DNA of 51,158 nt from JAUVKT01 sp964634565. GTDB lineage: Bacteria; Bacteroidota; Bacteroidia; Bacteroidales; VadinHA17. The DNA lies in the NCBI GenBank assembly GCA_964634565.1, contig CAZWLP010000010.1, positions 1-51,158 on the forward strand. Reading direction: 5' to 3'. Below the pieces are notes generated by a model, which saw only the letters and a list, made by a program, of their open reading frames with translations, was not told the DNA's origin and made no database searches. A program made the position numbers and the translations under genes. Positions 17,837 to 28,119 of the stretch are shown in pieces (position 1 is the stretch's first letter; every line of letters starts with the position of its first letter).

Positions 17837-18469
17837 GTGTCCAGATATCTAGAAAAGTTAATTGAGGAGGGTGAACACCTTAATCAGGATTTCAAGTATT
17901 GTATTTCAGATGCGAGAAAAATTGCCCGGACATTTTCAGCCTTTTCTAACAGCAAAGGGGGCCGACTGCTGATAGGTGTCAGAGATAATGGATCGGTAGC
18001 AGGTGTATCGAGCGACGAAGAATATTATATGATAGAATCTGCTGCAAATATGTATTGCAAACCGGAAATAAGCTTCAGTACTGAGATATACCGCAAAGAA
18101 TCAAAAACTGTTATTGAAATTAATATCCCAGAAGGAGGCGAAAAACCTTATCTGGCACATCATAAAGATGGAAGATGGCTGGCATATATAAGAAAAGACG
18201 ATCAAAACCTGCTGGCAAATAAAGTAATACTTAATATCTGGAAATTAGAAAAAGACAGTAAAGATATGATTATCGAATTCAGGGAAGCAGAAACAAAACT
18301 GATCGAATATCTTAAAAACAAGGAATTTATTACTCTCAGCAAATTCAGAAAATTATCAGGGCTTAATAAGAATAATGCAGAATGGGTCCTGGCAAAGCTT
18401 ATTACACTGGATGTCCTGAGCTACGAAATCAGTGAAGACAACTGTAAATATCTGCCTTCTAAGGAATAG
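17837..18469 (+). CDS. AlbA_2 (Schlafen-type) domain protein
   Basis: A 210-residue protein starting with GTG at 17837; no ATG is available in frame. Residues about 10-130 match the AlbA_2/AAA_4 domain: GEHLNQDFKYCISDARKIAR, then FSNSKGGRLLIGVRDNGSVAGV with the conserved GG-x-LLIGV-x-DxG core, and PYLAHHKDGRWLAYIRKDD. Residues about 145-205 look like a small helix-turn-helix (LIEYLKNKEFITLSKFRKLSG) that often follows in such proteins. Roles range from putative DNA binding to RNA cleavage; nothing here decides. It stands alone, divergent from the MBL operon, so it could be the regulator of the palindrome. Confidence 0.75.
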   Translation: MSRYLEKLIEEGEHLNQDFKYCISDARKIARTFSAFSNSKGGRLLIGVRDNGSVAGVSSDEEYYMIESAANMYCKPEISFSTEIYRKESKTVIEINIPEGGEKPYLAHHKDGRWLAYIRKDDQNLLANKVILNIWKLEKDSKDMIIEFREAETKLIEYLKNKEFITLSKFRKLSGLNKNNAEWVLAKLITLDVLSYEISEDNCKYLPSKE

Positions 18470-18590
18470 GGAAATGCTTCTTAATTCATTTGCTTTTGGC
18501 CTCGTATTTTAGTAATTTTACGATCCGGAAAGCATAAAACGCAACAAATTTATTATCAAATAGTTAGACTTTTATAAGTATTAAATACAT

Positions 18591-20783
18591 ATGCACTTAC
18601 TCGAAATAATTGATAAAATAACAATAACTCCCAGAGCTGAAAAATTGCTAAACCAGCTATTCGACGAAAATAAGCAGTTTGCAAGTTTAATTATCAATGC
18701 AAAAAATCCTGAAGAAGCAAACAAGCATGTATATAAATGGGTTTCAGACTGGATGAAAGACGGGCATAAGGATGCATGGTATTATTATAAATATAAGCAA
18801 AAGGGCCGTGAGCCCTACAAGGCACTGAGCTGGAGGGAAGTAGGTGCAATAAGGCTTTTGGATTATGTTGATAATGCAGGCAGGGTATTTGAAAACCTGA
18901 ATAAGAAGATTAAGCAAAGTGTTTCTGAACCAATTCACCTTATATGGATGGCTTACCACCGTGGCAAAGGAGGGGCAAAAGCAGAATTCTTTCTCGACAT
19001 GATACATCTTCTAAGGCAATTTACAGGAAGTGAAAAACGAGTTAAACCAAGTAAAAAAAGAGTTCTTGAATGGATGGACAGGCATCCTTCCGGGATGGAG
19101 CCTGAGATTGTTAAAATAAGAGAGGAAAACAGGGATAGGATACTGAAGATTATAATAAAAAATATTGATAATGAACTGATTAAGTCAAGTACGTATTCAT
19201 TTGAGCCAGGCTTAAGTGAATCTGCCAAATTAGATCTTGCCAGAACCTGGTGGGATGACTACAGGTTTCATCTTAAATTTGCTATAAGAACTCCTGAACT
19301 ATTAAACGAGATGCTTGACTACTCCCTCGATCCTGATACCATGTCGTTATTGGAACAAGCGAAAGAGGCCGGGATTCCATTCTTTGTAAATCCATACTAT
19401 CTTTCTCTGCTTAGTGTAAATACTCCCGGCAAGTACAGATCTGCCGATATGGCAATAAGAGATTATGTTATCTACAGTAAGGAGTTAATCAATGAATTTG
19501 GTAGTATAGTTGCCTGGGAGAAGGAAGATAAGGTTGAGACCGGGAAACCAAATGCTGCTGGCTGGTTACTGCCAAATGACAATAATATACATCGCAGGTA
19601 CAGAGAAGTAGCCATATTAATACCCGACACGTCGGGGCGTGCATGCGGAGGTCTATGCGTATCATGTCAACGAATGTATGATTTCCAGAAGGGTAGATTA
19701 AATTTCAATATAGATAAGCTGGCGGCACAGGAAAGCTGGGATGACAAGCTCTCATGGCTTATGAAATATTTTGAATCTGACAGTCAGTTAAGAGATATAC
19801 TTATTACCGGAGGTGACGCATTAATGAGCAGTGATAAGTCGCTGGCCAAAATACTTGATGCTGTATATGATATGGCAAAGAACAAAATTGAAGCAAATAA
19901 GCAACGACCGGAAGGAAAGAAATATGCTGAGATGCAGAGGGTAAGGCTTGGAACAAGATTACCTGTTTATATCCCCCAGAGGATAAGCGACACATTAATA
20001 GATATTCTTATAGATTTTAAGGAGAAAGCTTCAGAAATTGGCATTAAGCAATTCGTAATACAGACTCACTTTATATCTCCGATGGAGGTAACACCTATTG
20101 TATGTGAATCGTTAAGAAGACTTAATTCTGCAGGCTGGATAGTAGTTAACCAGATGGTATTTACTGCTGCTGCTTCGAGAAGAGGCTATGCCTCAAAACT
20201 GAGAAAGATATTGAACGACTGTGGTATACTTACTTATTATACTTTTTCGGTAAAAGGATATATGGAGAACTATCACAATTTTGCCACTAATGAGAGGGCT
20301 ATACAGGAACAGGTTGAAGAAAAAATAATAGGTCATGTTCCGGAAGCAGAAGCTGAAGCAATCCACGACCTGCCACTTAACGCAGACATGTCTGTTGAAC
20401 AGATAAATACAATAAGAAAAAGGCACAGGCTGCCATTTCTTAGTACTGACAGAAATATAATGAACCTTCCAGGAGTAGGTAAGAGTCTTACTTTCAGAAC
20501 TGTTGGAATAACCAGGAGAGGAAGACGGATACTGGAATTCGATCACGACAGAAACAGGGTACACAGTCCTATTATTAATAAAATGGGTAAAGTATCCATT
20601 ATTGAGTCGAAACCAATAATGAAGTACCTAGATCAGCTTACTGAAATGGGAGAAGATCCGGAAGAATATAAGGATGTATGGGGATACTCAATCGGTGAGA
20701 CCGAGTCAAGATCCCCTCTATATGAATATCCTGAGCTTGATTATGAACTTACCGATGAATTAACAAATCTGGAGATAGATTAG
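18591..20783 (+). CDS. Long KamA-family radical SAM protein (lysine 2,3-aminomutase-like)
   Basis: A 730-residue protein, much longer than lysine 2,3-aminomutase (about 415 residues). The first about 330 residues are a region I do not recognise. The radical SAM cluster is Cys352, Cys356, Cys359 in RACGGLCVSCQRMYDF, a C-x3-C-x2-C arrangement as in KamA. It is followed by DILITGGDALMSSDKSL, and LGTRLPVYIPQRI, both KamA-like. Lys631 in NLPGVGKSLTF aligns with the PLP lysine of lysine aminomutase (PGGGGK). The Fe-S enzyme would use SAM and PLP for a 1,2-amino shift, but the substrate is uncertain. The upstream gene is AlbA_2, 121 bp away, and convergent SpoIIE gene ends 22 bp downstream. Confidence 0.85.
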   Translation: MHLLEIIDKITITPRAEKLLNQLFDENKQFASLIINAKNPEEANKHVYKWVSDWMKDGHKDAWYYYKYKQKGREPYKALSWREVGAIRLLDYVDNAGRVFENLNKKIKQSVSEPIHLIWMAYHRGKGGAKAEFFLDMIHLLRQFTGSEKRVKPSKKRVLEWMDRHPSGMEPEIVKIREENRDRILKIIIKNIDNELIKSSTYSFEPGLSESAKLDLARTWWDDYRFHLKFAIRTPELLNEMLDYSLDPDTMSLLEQAKEAGIPFFVNPYYLSLLSVNTPGKYRSADMAIRDYVIYSKELINEFGSIVAWEKEDKVETGKPNAAGWLLPNDNNIHRRYREVAILIPDTSGRACGGLCVSCQRMYDFQKGRLNFNIDKLAAQESWDDKLSWLMKYFESDSQLRDILITGGDALMSSDKSLAKILDAVYDMAKNKIEANKQRPEGKKYAEMQRVRLGTRLPVYIPQRISDTLIDILIDFKEKASEIGIKQFVIQTHFISPMEVTPIVCESLRRLNSAGWIVVNQMVFTAAASRRGYASKLRKILNDCGILTYYTFSVKGYMENYHNFATNERAIQEQVEEKIIGHVPEAEAEAIHDLPLNADMSVEQINTIRKRHRLPFLSTDRNIMNLPGVGKSLTFRTVGITRRGRRILEFDHDRNRVHSPIINKMGKVSIIESKPIMKYLDQLTEMGEDPEEYKDVWGYSIGETESRSPLYEYPELDYELTDELTNLEID

Positions 20784-20805
20784 TCGGTAGCACAGCCTTA
20801 TATAT

Positions 20806-23800
20806 TTAAATTACTCTGATTCCCATTATAAGAATATCATCAACCTGTTCATGGTCACCCATCCAGTCACGCAATCTCTTTTCAAGAAGATCTCTCTGTT
20901 TTTCCATTGGTAATCCCTGAACCTCCAGGATTAGTTTCTTCAGGTTCTTTTTTAAGAACTTACGACCACTATCTCCACCAAACTGATCGCTATATCCATC
21001 AGAAAGCAAATAATATGAAACTCCCTTTTCAAGTTGATGTTTATGCATCTTAAAAGGCTGATTCATTCGGGATGAGATACCAATAGGCATACGGTCTGGC
21101 TCTATAGTATCAAGTAAAAATTTACCATCTGAGACACTCGACCTGTCGATTTCAAGTTCATCCTTCAAATAACTTATTTTTTCCCCGTCGGTCAGTTCCC
21201 TGACTACCCAGCATGGATTATATGCTCCTGAAAATTCTATCTCATTATTCTCATAATTAATTACCAGAATACCAAGGTCCATTCCGTCCTTGGTTTCCTC
21301 TATTCCCTCCTCCATCTGTTTCAGAGAATCTGTAACATGTTTTCTGAGGGTATTAAGTATTTTATCAGTGTGTGTGTTATCGGCTTTATTTATAATCTCA
21401 TCGAGGAAAGATATTCCCAGAATGCTCATAAAAGCACCCGGTACACCATGACCTGTACAATCTGCTGCAACAATATAAAGACGAGATCCTTTTTCAGATA
21501 CCCAGTAAAAATCACCACTAACAATATCCCTGGGCTTGAATAAGATAAAATATTCTTCTACCTTATCTATAAGTGCCTTTTCGCTTGGCAGAATTGCCCT
21601 CTGGATACGGCTTGCATAATGAATACTGGCCTCCAGTTCTTCCTTCTGCCTGACAACCTCCCTGGTTCGTTCGGCTACAATTCCTTCGAGACGTACATTT
21701 TCATTAATCAGTCGCCTTGTATATACTTTAATAATCCCAACTATAATCAAAATAATCAGAATCGCATATACTATCATGGCAATTACGCTTTGATACCAGG
21801 CCCTGAGAATCTCAAACTCATAAACAGTTTCCTCGCTAATATGCCTGGTTAATCCTTTTGCACGTATTTTAAACTTGTATTTTCCGTGCTGCAGGTTTGT
21901 ATAATCCTTATATTTTACATTTTCCCACTTCGACCATTCACTGTCAAATCCTTCAATCATAAAACTGTATAAAGTGCTATCATCAGACATATAATTATTT
22001 GATGACCAGTGAAATGTAATGTCATTAAGACTATGATTTATTTTTTCTATCTGCGACTTTGGCTGATTCTTCAATAATTTCTTATGCCTGCCTCCTGTTT
22101 CTTCGTAAAAGACACCATTAAAAAGTATAGAATCCCCTCCAATTATAACCTTCCTTATTAGTACATCATTATCATATTTATAAGAATCTATTCTATCCAG
22201 ATCGAGAAGGAATATTTCCTGCTGCTTTGGTAACCATAATATATTATCTTTTAGCATCAGCCTGGCCGTATAGGACTTTGGCATAAAGTAGAATATGTCT
22301 ATTATCTTTGAACCATCCGGCTTAACAAGGTAATCGAAATTCCTATAATCAAAGGCTGACACCAGTACACCTCTGTCGCCCAGCGATACTACATCATCGT
22401 AAACAATATCTTCTCTATCCTCCAAAATATACTTATCCTCAATCTCAAACTTTTCGAGATCTGGATTATATCGGAAAATAGATGAGCCCGTAACAAGCAG
22501 AATATTGCCATCAATCTTCTTAATAGACTTAATTTCCATGCCGCTTATTTCCGTACCCTTATATTCGCTTGCTATAATAGTATCTGGTTGAGAGATATCT
22601 AAAGTGAATAACCTGTCCATATCAATAGTGCTTACCCACATCCTGGATGGTGATTCCTCTACAACATATTGTACTTTTCCGGGAAATCTCTTATGTGAAT
22701 ATATATGCTTCCACCTGCCATTCGAATACTCAATAATTCTCATTTTCCCGGTCAGGCCCAGGTAAAACACTCCCTTATGAAATTCTGAGCCTGTAATACT
22801 GTGTATCCTGTCAGGATTAACATCATCAGAAGGATTTGTAACTATATCTACAAACCTGCTTACTTTATCGTTCTCGTCAAGAATAAATAAACCATCAAGA
22901 TTTGCAGCGAGAAGAAAATTTCTTTTATCATCCGATTTAAATGGAACAATGGAAAATGTCTGTCCTCCAATACCTTCAATTTCTTTAAATACAACCTTAT
23001 TTCCCTCGTACTCCTTTTTTGCTATCCCTTTATCACCACAGACATAAACTCCTCCATTAAATTCGCAGATTTCTCTAATCCCAAAAGTGATATTATTTCT
23101 TTCATCAAAATATCGTATGGGCATATTATAGGAGATATGATATATTTTCTCCACAACGGTCATCCAGAACTGGGATGAAAGGGATTTCGAACCATCATGG
23201 TACATAAAATATATCTGATCATCGTGCAGGCCAAGAGATTCGTTTGAGTATAATTCTACCAGTTCACCTTCTTTGTTAAATATATAAACACCTGAGCTGG
23301 TAGTACCGAAAGCAAAGTTGCCATCACTCAATACACAACCATTATATATCTGATCATTTTTAATAGCCTCATTAATATCAGCTGAAACGAAATCTGTTCT
23401 GAGCTCTCCGGTCTTATAGTTATACAGGTGTAATCCATTAAAAAAGGTACCCACAATACACCATTCATCATTATATGGTAAAACAGAAAAGCAGTAATCC
23501 CTTCCAAAAGCCTCTCCTCCAGGGAGTAATCTTATTGAGTCACCCTGCATAACTGTCAGTCCCTCCCGATTATCGGCAATAAACAGATTATTGTTTACCT
23601 CATAAATACGTTGCATGGTATAGTACCTGTCTGCAGTAGTCAGAGCATCAAGAAAATCATTTTCATAATCATACCTGTAGATTGACCTTTTCGAAACAAA
23701 ATATACTCTATTCTTAAAATACTGTATGTCAAATACATCACCAAGCTTAGCAAGGGCTACAGAATCCAGTCTTGAGCTTAATGATACATATTCCATAATC

Positions 23801-24144
23801 CCGTTTCCTCCCGGCTCCAGGTATCCAAATTCATAGGGTCCTGAAACATATATTATACCCAGAGTATCTTTCTCCATAGCAAGAATAACAGGATTATTGT
23901 TAATCTTAATTGAATTCCAGTTTATACCATCAAATTCAATCACACCCTGTATCTCGTTACCCAGATAAACAATACCACGGTCATCCTTAATAATGCTATA
24001 ATTCCACTCAGATCCGCCGGTCTGTGCGTAATCGTATGAAACCATCAATGGATTACCATTTGCATTTACCTGAGCATTTACAGGTTCATAACATAAGAAC
24101 AGACAAAACAAGGGAAGAAAAAGGATAGAGAGCCTGTTTTTCAT
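20806..24144 (-). CDS. Propeller-sensor SpoIIE-family protein phosphatase
   Basis: A 1112-residue hybrid signalling protein. It has a signal peptide ending near QVNANG, then about 700 residues of repeated WD-like/reg_prop beta-propeller blades. A Y_Y_Y domain (residues about 690-770, ITFHWSSNNYMSDDSTLYSF then FDSEWSKWENVKY) precedes a transmembrane helix (about 782-805, SVIAMIVYAILIILIIVGII). A coiled coil (RLEGIVAERTREVVRQKEEL) leads into the PP2C/SpoIIE domain at about 840-1112: VSGDFYWV, ADCTGHGVPGAFMS with Asp, and MDLGILVI metal ligands. This replaces the usual histidine kinase of hybrid two-component systems. A serine/threonine phosphatase responding to an extracellular cue is inferred. 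It is divergent to the C25 protease gene. Confidence 0.93.
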   Translation of the reverse strand: MKNRLSILFLPLFCLFLCYEPVNAQVNANGNPLMVSYDYAQTGGSEWNYSIIKDDRGIVYLGNEIQGVIEFDGINWNSIKINNNPVILAMEKDTLGIIYVSGPYEFGYLEPGGNGIMEYVSLSSRLDSVALAKLGDVFDIQYFKNRVYFVSKRSIYRYDYENDFLDALTTADRYYTMQRIYEVNNNLFIADNREGLTVMQGDSIRLLPGGEAFGRDYCFSVLPYNDEWCIVGTFFNGLHLYNYKTGELRTDFVSADINEAIKNDQIYNGCVLSDGNFAFGTTSSGVYIFNKEGELVELYSNESLGLHDDQIYFMYHDGSKSLSSQFWMTVVEKIYHISYNMPIRYFDERNNITFGIREICEFNGGVYVCGDKGIAKKEYEGNKVVFKEIEGIGGQTFSIVPFKSDDKRNFLLAANLDGLFILDENDKVSRFVDIVTNPSDDVNPDRIHSITGSEFHKGVFYLGLTGKMRIIEYSNGRWKHIYSHKRFPGKVQYVVEESPSRMWVSTIDMDRLFTLDISQPDTIIASEYKGTEISGMEIKSIKKIDGNILLVTGSSIFRYNPDLEKFEIEDKYILEDREDIVYDDVVSLGDRGVLVSAFDYRNFDYLVKPDGSKIIDIFYFMPKSYTARLMLKDNILWLPKQQEIFLLDLDRIDSYKYDNDVLIRKVIIGGDSILFNGVFYEETGGRHKKLLKNQPKSQIEKINHSLNDITFHWSSNNYMSDDSTLYSFMIEGFDSEWSKWENVKYKDYTNLQHGKYKFKIRAKGLTRHISEETVYEFEILRAWYQSVIAMIVYAILIILIIVGIIKVYTRRLINENVRLEGIVAERTREVVRQKEELEASIHYASRIQRAILPSEKALIDKVEEYFILFKPRDIVSGDFYWVSEKGSRLYIVAADCTGHGVPGAFMSILGISFLDEIINKADNTHTDKILNTLRKHVTDSLKQMEEGIEETKDGMDLGILVINYENNEIEFSGAYNPCWVVRELTDGEKISYLKDELEIDRSSVSDGKFLLDTIEPDRMPIGISSRMNQPFKMHKHQLEKGVSYYLLSDGYSDQFGGDSGRKFLKKNLKKLILEVQGLPMEKQRDLLEKRLRDWMGDHEQVDDILIMGIRVI

Positions 24145-24280
24145 AGGATATTACTTTCTATTAATTTATAAAGATACAAATCCTTTAAAATTATCATAAT
24201 CACTATCAATTTCAAAAAATGAACGAAATTACTATCTTGTGCGTTATTAGGTTACGTTTAGGTTAATACGAAGAAATAAA

Positions 24281-27200
24281 TTGAAGTTTTCCATTGCTAA
24301 ATACGCAGTTGCATATTCAGCTCTTCTCTTAATATGTTCGATCTCGCTAAGTGCCCAGAACATAACTGATGAGCAGGTAGAGGATGGTGCTGTTATCTTG
24401 TCAAGGAGCAATAACAGAATCCGGTTATCCTTCTCTGCTACTAACCTTAAATACGAAAAAAAAACAGTAAACAACCAGGAATTCTTTACGGTTGATATTG
24501 CGGGTTTTCAGTATTTGCAGGAGCCCGGTCGTCCAAAATTACCTGTTTACACTTCTTTGATCGACCTTACCGGTGAAGAAGTAGTTTCAATCAGGATTAC
24601 AAAAACAAAGACCAGAAGAGTATTACCCGCTGAAAAAGGTATCACAGGGCTGTTCTATCCAAGTCAGCCCTCAGCAACAAAGAACCAGAATCCACAGGAT
24701 CTGCCTTTTATTATCGATAAGGAATTTTACAGCAATAATCTACCTTCGGCAACAGATACTGTAGCATTAGATTATCTTGGAACTATCAGAGGTAAAGAGC
24801 TTGCTCAACTTATAATCAGTCCGCTAATATACTATCCTGCCGATAATTACTTTAACCTTATTACATCCCTGGAAGTGGTGATAGAGACCAGTACAAAGGG
24901 TAGTTCTGATTTTAAAGTAAGTAATACTGTCTTTTCACCAAAGGGAATAAGCAGCAAGGGTATCGGCGACTATAATGAAGATGACATTACTCCTGCATTC
25001 ACCCTATCTCCTTCGGGTTTAATATTAGTGTCCGACACTACTATGAAGCCCCATCTAAAACCATTGATTGACTGGAAAACAAGGAAAGGTTTCCGTGTTA
25101 CTGAACTATATATAGGAGAAAACGGACTGGAGAGAAACTTTGCATCCATTAAGGATACTTTAAACAAAATATGGGCCATGGCTGACGAGGACCATCCGCA
25201 CCCTGATTTTCTTCTGATCGGAGGTGATCTAAGCATCGTACCTAAATCTGAAGGAGCTACTAATCTGTCAGATATATATTACTCAGAATTTGATGGTGGC
25301 GGTGATTTTCTTCCTGATATGTATACCGGACGACTTCCCGCTTCAGACACCAGCGAAATGAAGGCTATTGTGGAAAAGATTCTTGAGTATGAATTATTTC
25401 AATTTGCCGATACTATAAATCATTTTGAAAAAACCATGCTCATTGCTGGCTACGATCCGGAAAGCGTGGATTATATGGATGGACAGCTTAATTATGCCAG
25501 TAATAACTACCTGAATTCATCTAATAATATCACTAACCACCTTTTTTCACATCAAAACGATGCTGAACTTAGGGCGGAGCGATATGATTCGGCCCGGGCT
25601 ATGTTTAACGAAGGCATCGGATTTGTAAATTATACAGGGCACGGATCACCATCAGAATGGTTATCGACCGGTATTAATTATAATTTTCCCAAAGGACTGT
25701 CGAATAATAAACTCTACCCGGTTATTATAAGCAATGCCTGCCAGACAGCTCAATTTAGCAGCTCAACAAATATTGCCACAGAATTTGTTAAAGCAAAAGG
25801 CAAAGGGGCTCTTGCATTTATTGGTTGTACAGTTAATACTTACTGGAACGAGGATTACTGGTGGTCGGTAGGGCTCTCTTCAATAAGCTCAGATCCCGGC
25901 TATGCAAGCAGTGAACTGGGATTCTACGACCGACTTTTCCATAAAAACAATGAACAACCATCAGATTGGTTTACATCGCTTGGACAGATAATACATGCAG
26001 GCAATATGGCTGTTTTAGCATCTACATCGCCCTATAAGAAAATTTACTGGGAATATTATCATCTTCTGGGCGATCCGTCAATTATACCAATGCTGGGAAC
26101 GCCCACGGAATTTAATATTGAGATTCCGGATTCGATACCAATAGCTTTAAAAGGATTAAATATATCATCAGATCCATTTTCATATGCAGCTATTTCACAT
26201 TTTGATACTTTATGGGATGCTTCAACTGTTGATCCTTCCGGTAACGTTTTCCTTCAAATCCCGGACATAGCTGAAAAAGATTCCTGCCTTATTGTCGTTA
26301 CAGGACAAAATAAAAAACCATTTCTAAAGACATTATACTTTTTTGAACCGGATACAGCCTGGCTCGACATAATTGATATCACCCCTACAGATAAAAACGG
26401 CAATGCAAATGATGCTGCTGATTATGGAGAGATACTGCAACTGGATCTAAGTATCCAGAATGCAGGTCAGCAAGCTGCCTCTGACGTATATATAAAGCTT
26501 ACATCTGCTAACGAATATCTCAATATTAATCAGCCTGATTCATTTATTATTGGCGAAATACCTCTACTCTCAGAAATCAGTCTCCTGGATAAATTCAATA
26601 TAGAGATTTATGACAGTATACCCGACAATACATTAGCACAATTAATGCTTGATCTTTACTATGGTCAGAATGTTGTCAGGAAAACTTTTGAGATTAATCT
26701 GCATGCACCTGAATTATCAATAGTTTCATTTTTCCTGGATGATCATCTTGCTGGAAATGGGAATATGAGACCCGAGCCGGGTGAAGATATTGAAATCATA
26801 CTGAATATTGCCAATACAGGTTCGAGTAGTACATCCGGCAATATGGAGTTGTCAAATTTATCACCTTATCTGACAATTGGAGACCTTAATAATAATACAG
26901 GTATTATTTTACCGGGTGATACCATTTCAATTTCATTTTCAGGATCCCTTGATCCTGACACTCCCGACGGTGAGTATATTACATTCAGTTCATACCTCGA
27001 TTGTGATCCTTACTCTGCAGAAGGTTATCATGGTTTTATTTCAGGTGGCTCAATTGAGGACTTTGAATCGCTTAATTTTAGCACTTTCCCCTGGGATAAC
27101 AGCGGATCTTTTCCATGGATTATAACAAGCAGCGATTCATACAATAATATTTATTCAGCTATGTCGGGACTAAATAATGCTGATGACAACAAGATATCGA

Positions 27201-28084
27201 GACTTAAATTAATGCTGAATATTCCTAAGGAAGGAACTCTTTCTTTCTGGTACAGGGTGTCTTCCGAACTATACGAAACTGATAGCATTAATTTCGGTGA
27301 TAAATTTAGGTTTTTAATAAATGACAGTGAAATGATATCAAGGTCGGGTGAGGTCTCATGGACAAAAGCAGAGTTCGTGTTAGATGCCGGGGTATATAAT
27401 CTTGAATGGAATTACTCAAAAGACCCTAATGCCTATGAAGGATATGACAGGGTGTGGCTTGATATGATAGAGTTTCCTTCGGTTTCCTTTATTCAGTCTG
27501 ATATACTTATTGATAGCATTGTATCACCTTCGGAGCCGACTAAAGACTATGAGATTGAACAGGTTATTTGTAAGGTAATAAATGTGGGGCGCGATACAAT
27601 TTATTCTATACCCCTTACATACGTTATAAACAATTCATTCCCCGTGAATGAATTATTCCTTGCAGAAATATATCCGGGTAAAAGTGCAGAATTAGTCTTT
27701 ACAGAGACAGCTGATCTAAGTAACGATGGCAAATATATAATAAATATTTATCGTTCCACACCCGATGATTATGCTCTAAACGATAGTATTTATATAAGCG
27801 TACTGAGCACTGATATTTATGATATATATACTAACAGTGACGATTTTACTATCGGACCAAATCCATTTAATAGTTACAGTATTATAAACAGTAATACAGA
27901 TCTGCAGGAGACCAGGTTCAGTCTTATAAATAACATAGGCCTAAAGGTATGGGAATACGAAAAACCATATATTTCCAGGGGCGACAAAGTTACTATCAGC
28001 GGCGAAGGTCTTGCAGTTGGTCTTTATATACTGAAAATTGATGCTTTATCAGGATCATATCTCTATAAGCTGATTAAAAATTAA
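24281..28084 (+). CDS. Gingipain-type C25 protease with T9SS sorting domain
   Basis: A 1267-residue secreted protein. There is no in-frame ATG near the start; I use TTG at 24281, which begins a signal peptide (KFSIAKYAVAYSALLLICSISLSAQN). An ATA five codons upstream could give a more basic N-terminus. Propeptide about 30-250; C25 domain about 255-600 with the dyad His454 in YTGHGSPSEW and Cys487 in SNACQTAQF. Two CARDB-like repeats follow (about 820-900 and 1085-1160), with a carbohydrate-binding-like region at about 940-1065. The final about 80 residues (IGPNPFNSYS to YLYKLIKN) are a type A type IX secretion C-terminal domain. It degrades proteins outside the cell, anchored or released by the T9SS. 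A SpoIIE sensor is encoded divergently. Confidence 0.92.
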   Translation: MKFSIAKYAVAYSALLLICSISLSAQNITDEQVEDGAVILSRSNNRIRLSFSATNLKYEKKTVNNQEFFTVDIAGFQYLQEPGRPKLPVYTSLIDLTGEEVVSIRITKTKTRRVLPAEKGITGLFYPSQPSATKNQNPQDLPFIIDKEFYSNNLPSATDTVALDYLGTIRGKELAQLIISPLIYYPADNYFNLITSLEVVIETSTKGSSDFKVSNTVFSPKGISSKGIGDYNEDDITPAFTLSPSGLILVSDTTMKPHLKPLIDWKTRKGFRVTELYIGENGLERNFASIKDTLNKIWAMADEDHPHPDFLLIGGDLSIVPKSEGATNLSDIYYSEFDGGGDFLPDMYTGRLPASDTSEMKAIVEKILEYELFQFADTINHFEKTMLIAGYDPESVDYMDGQLNYASNNYLNSSNNITNHLFSHQNDAELRAERYDSARAMFNEGIGFVNYTGHGSPSEWLSTGINYNFPKGLSNNKLYPVIISNACQTAQFSSSTNIATEFVKAKGKGALAFIGCTVNTYWNEDYWWSVGLSSISSDPGYASSELGFYDRLFHKNNEQPSDWFTSLGQIIHAGNMAVLASTSPYKKIYWEYYHLLGDPSIIPMLGTPTEFNIEIPDSIPIALKGLNISSDPFSYAAISHFDTLWDASTVDPSGNVFLQIPDIAEKDSCLIVVTGQNKKPFLKTLYFFEPDTAWLDIIDITPTDKNGNANDAADYGEILQLDLSIQNAGQQAASDVYIKLTSANEYLNINQPDSFIIGEIPLLSEISLLDKFNIEIYDSIPDNTLAQLMLDLYYGQNVVRKTFEINLHAPELSIVSFFLDDHLAGNGNMRPEPGEDIEIILNIANTGSSSTSGNMELSNLSPYLTIGDLNNNTGIILPGDTISISFSGSLDPDTPDGEYITFSSYLDCDPYSAEGYHGFISGGSIEDFESLNFSTFPWDNSGSFPWIITSSDSYNNIYSAMSGLNNADDNKISRLKLMLNIPKEGTLSFWYRVSSELYETDSINFGDKFRFLINDSEMISRSGEVSWTKAEFVLDAGVYNLEWNYSKDPNAYEGYDRVWLDMIEFPSVSFIQSDILIDSIVSPSEPTKDYEIEQVICKVINVGRDTIYSIPLTYVINNSFPVNELFLAEIYPGKSAELVFTETADLSNDGKYIINIYRSTPDDYALNDSIYISVLSTDIYDIYTNSDDFTIGPNPFNSYSIINSNTDLQETRFSLINNIGLKVWEYEKPYISRGDKVTISGEGLAVGLYILKIDALSGSYLYKLIKN

Positions 28085-28119
28085 ATGAATTAAATAAAAT
28101 CACAATCAAACTTAATAAG

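Noticed and set aside
17837..18469. Defence-system component (Schlafen/AlbA_2 in antiviral loci)
   Set aside because: No partner nuclease, toxin or mobile-element gene is adjacent; the context is metabolic.
20193..20564. 123-residue minus-strand frame inside the KamA-like gene
   Set aside because: It lies wholly within a well-supported gene and shows no recognizable motif or protein-like composition.
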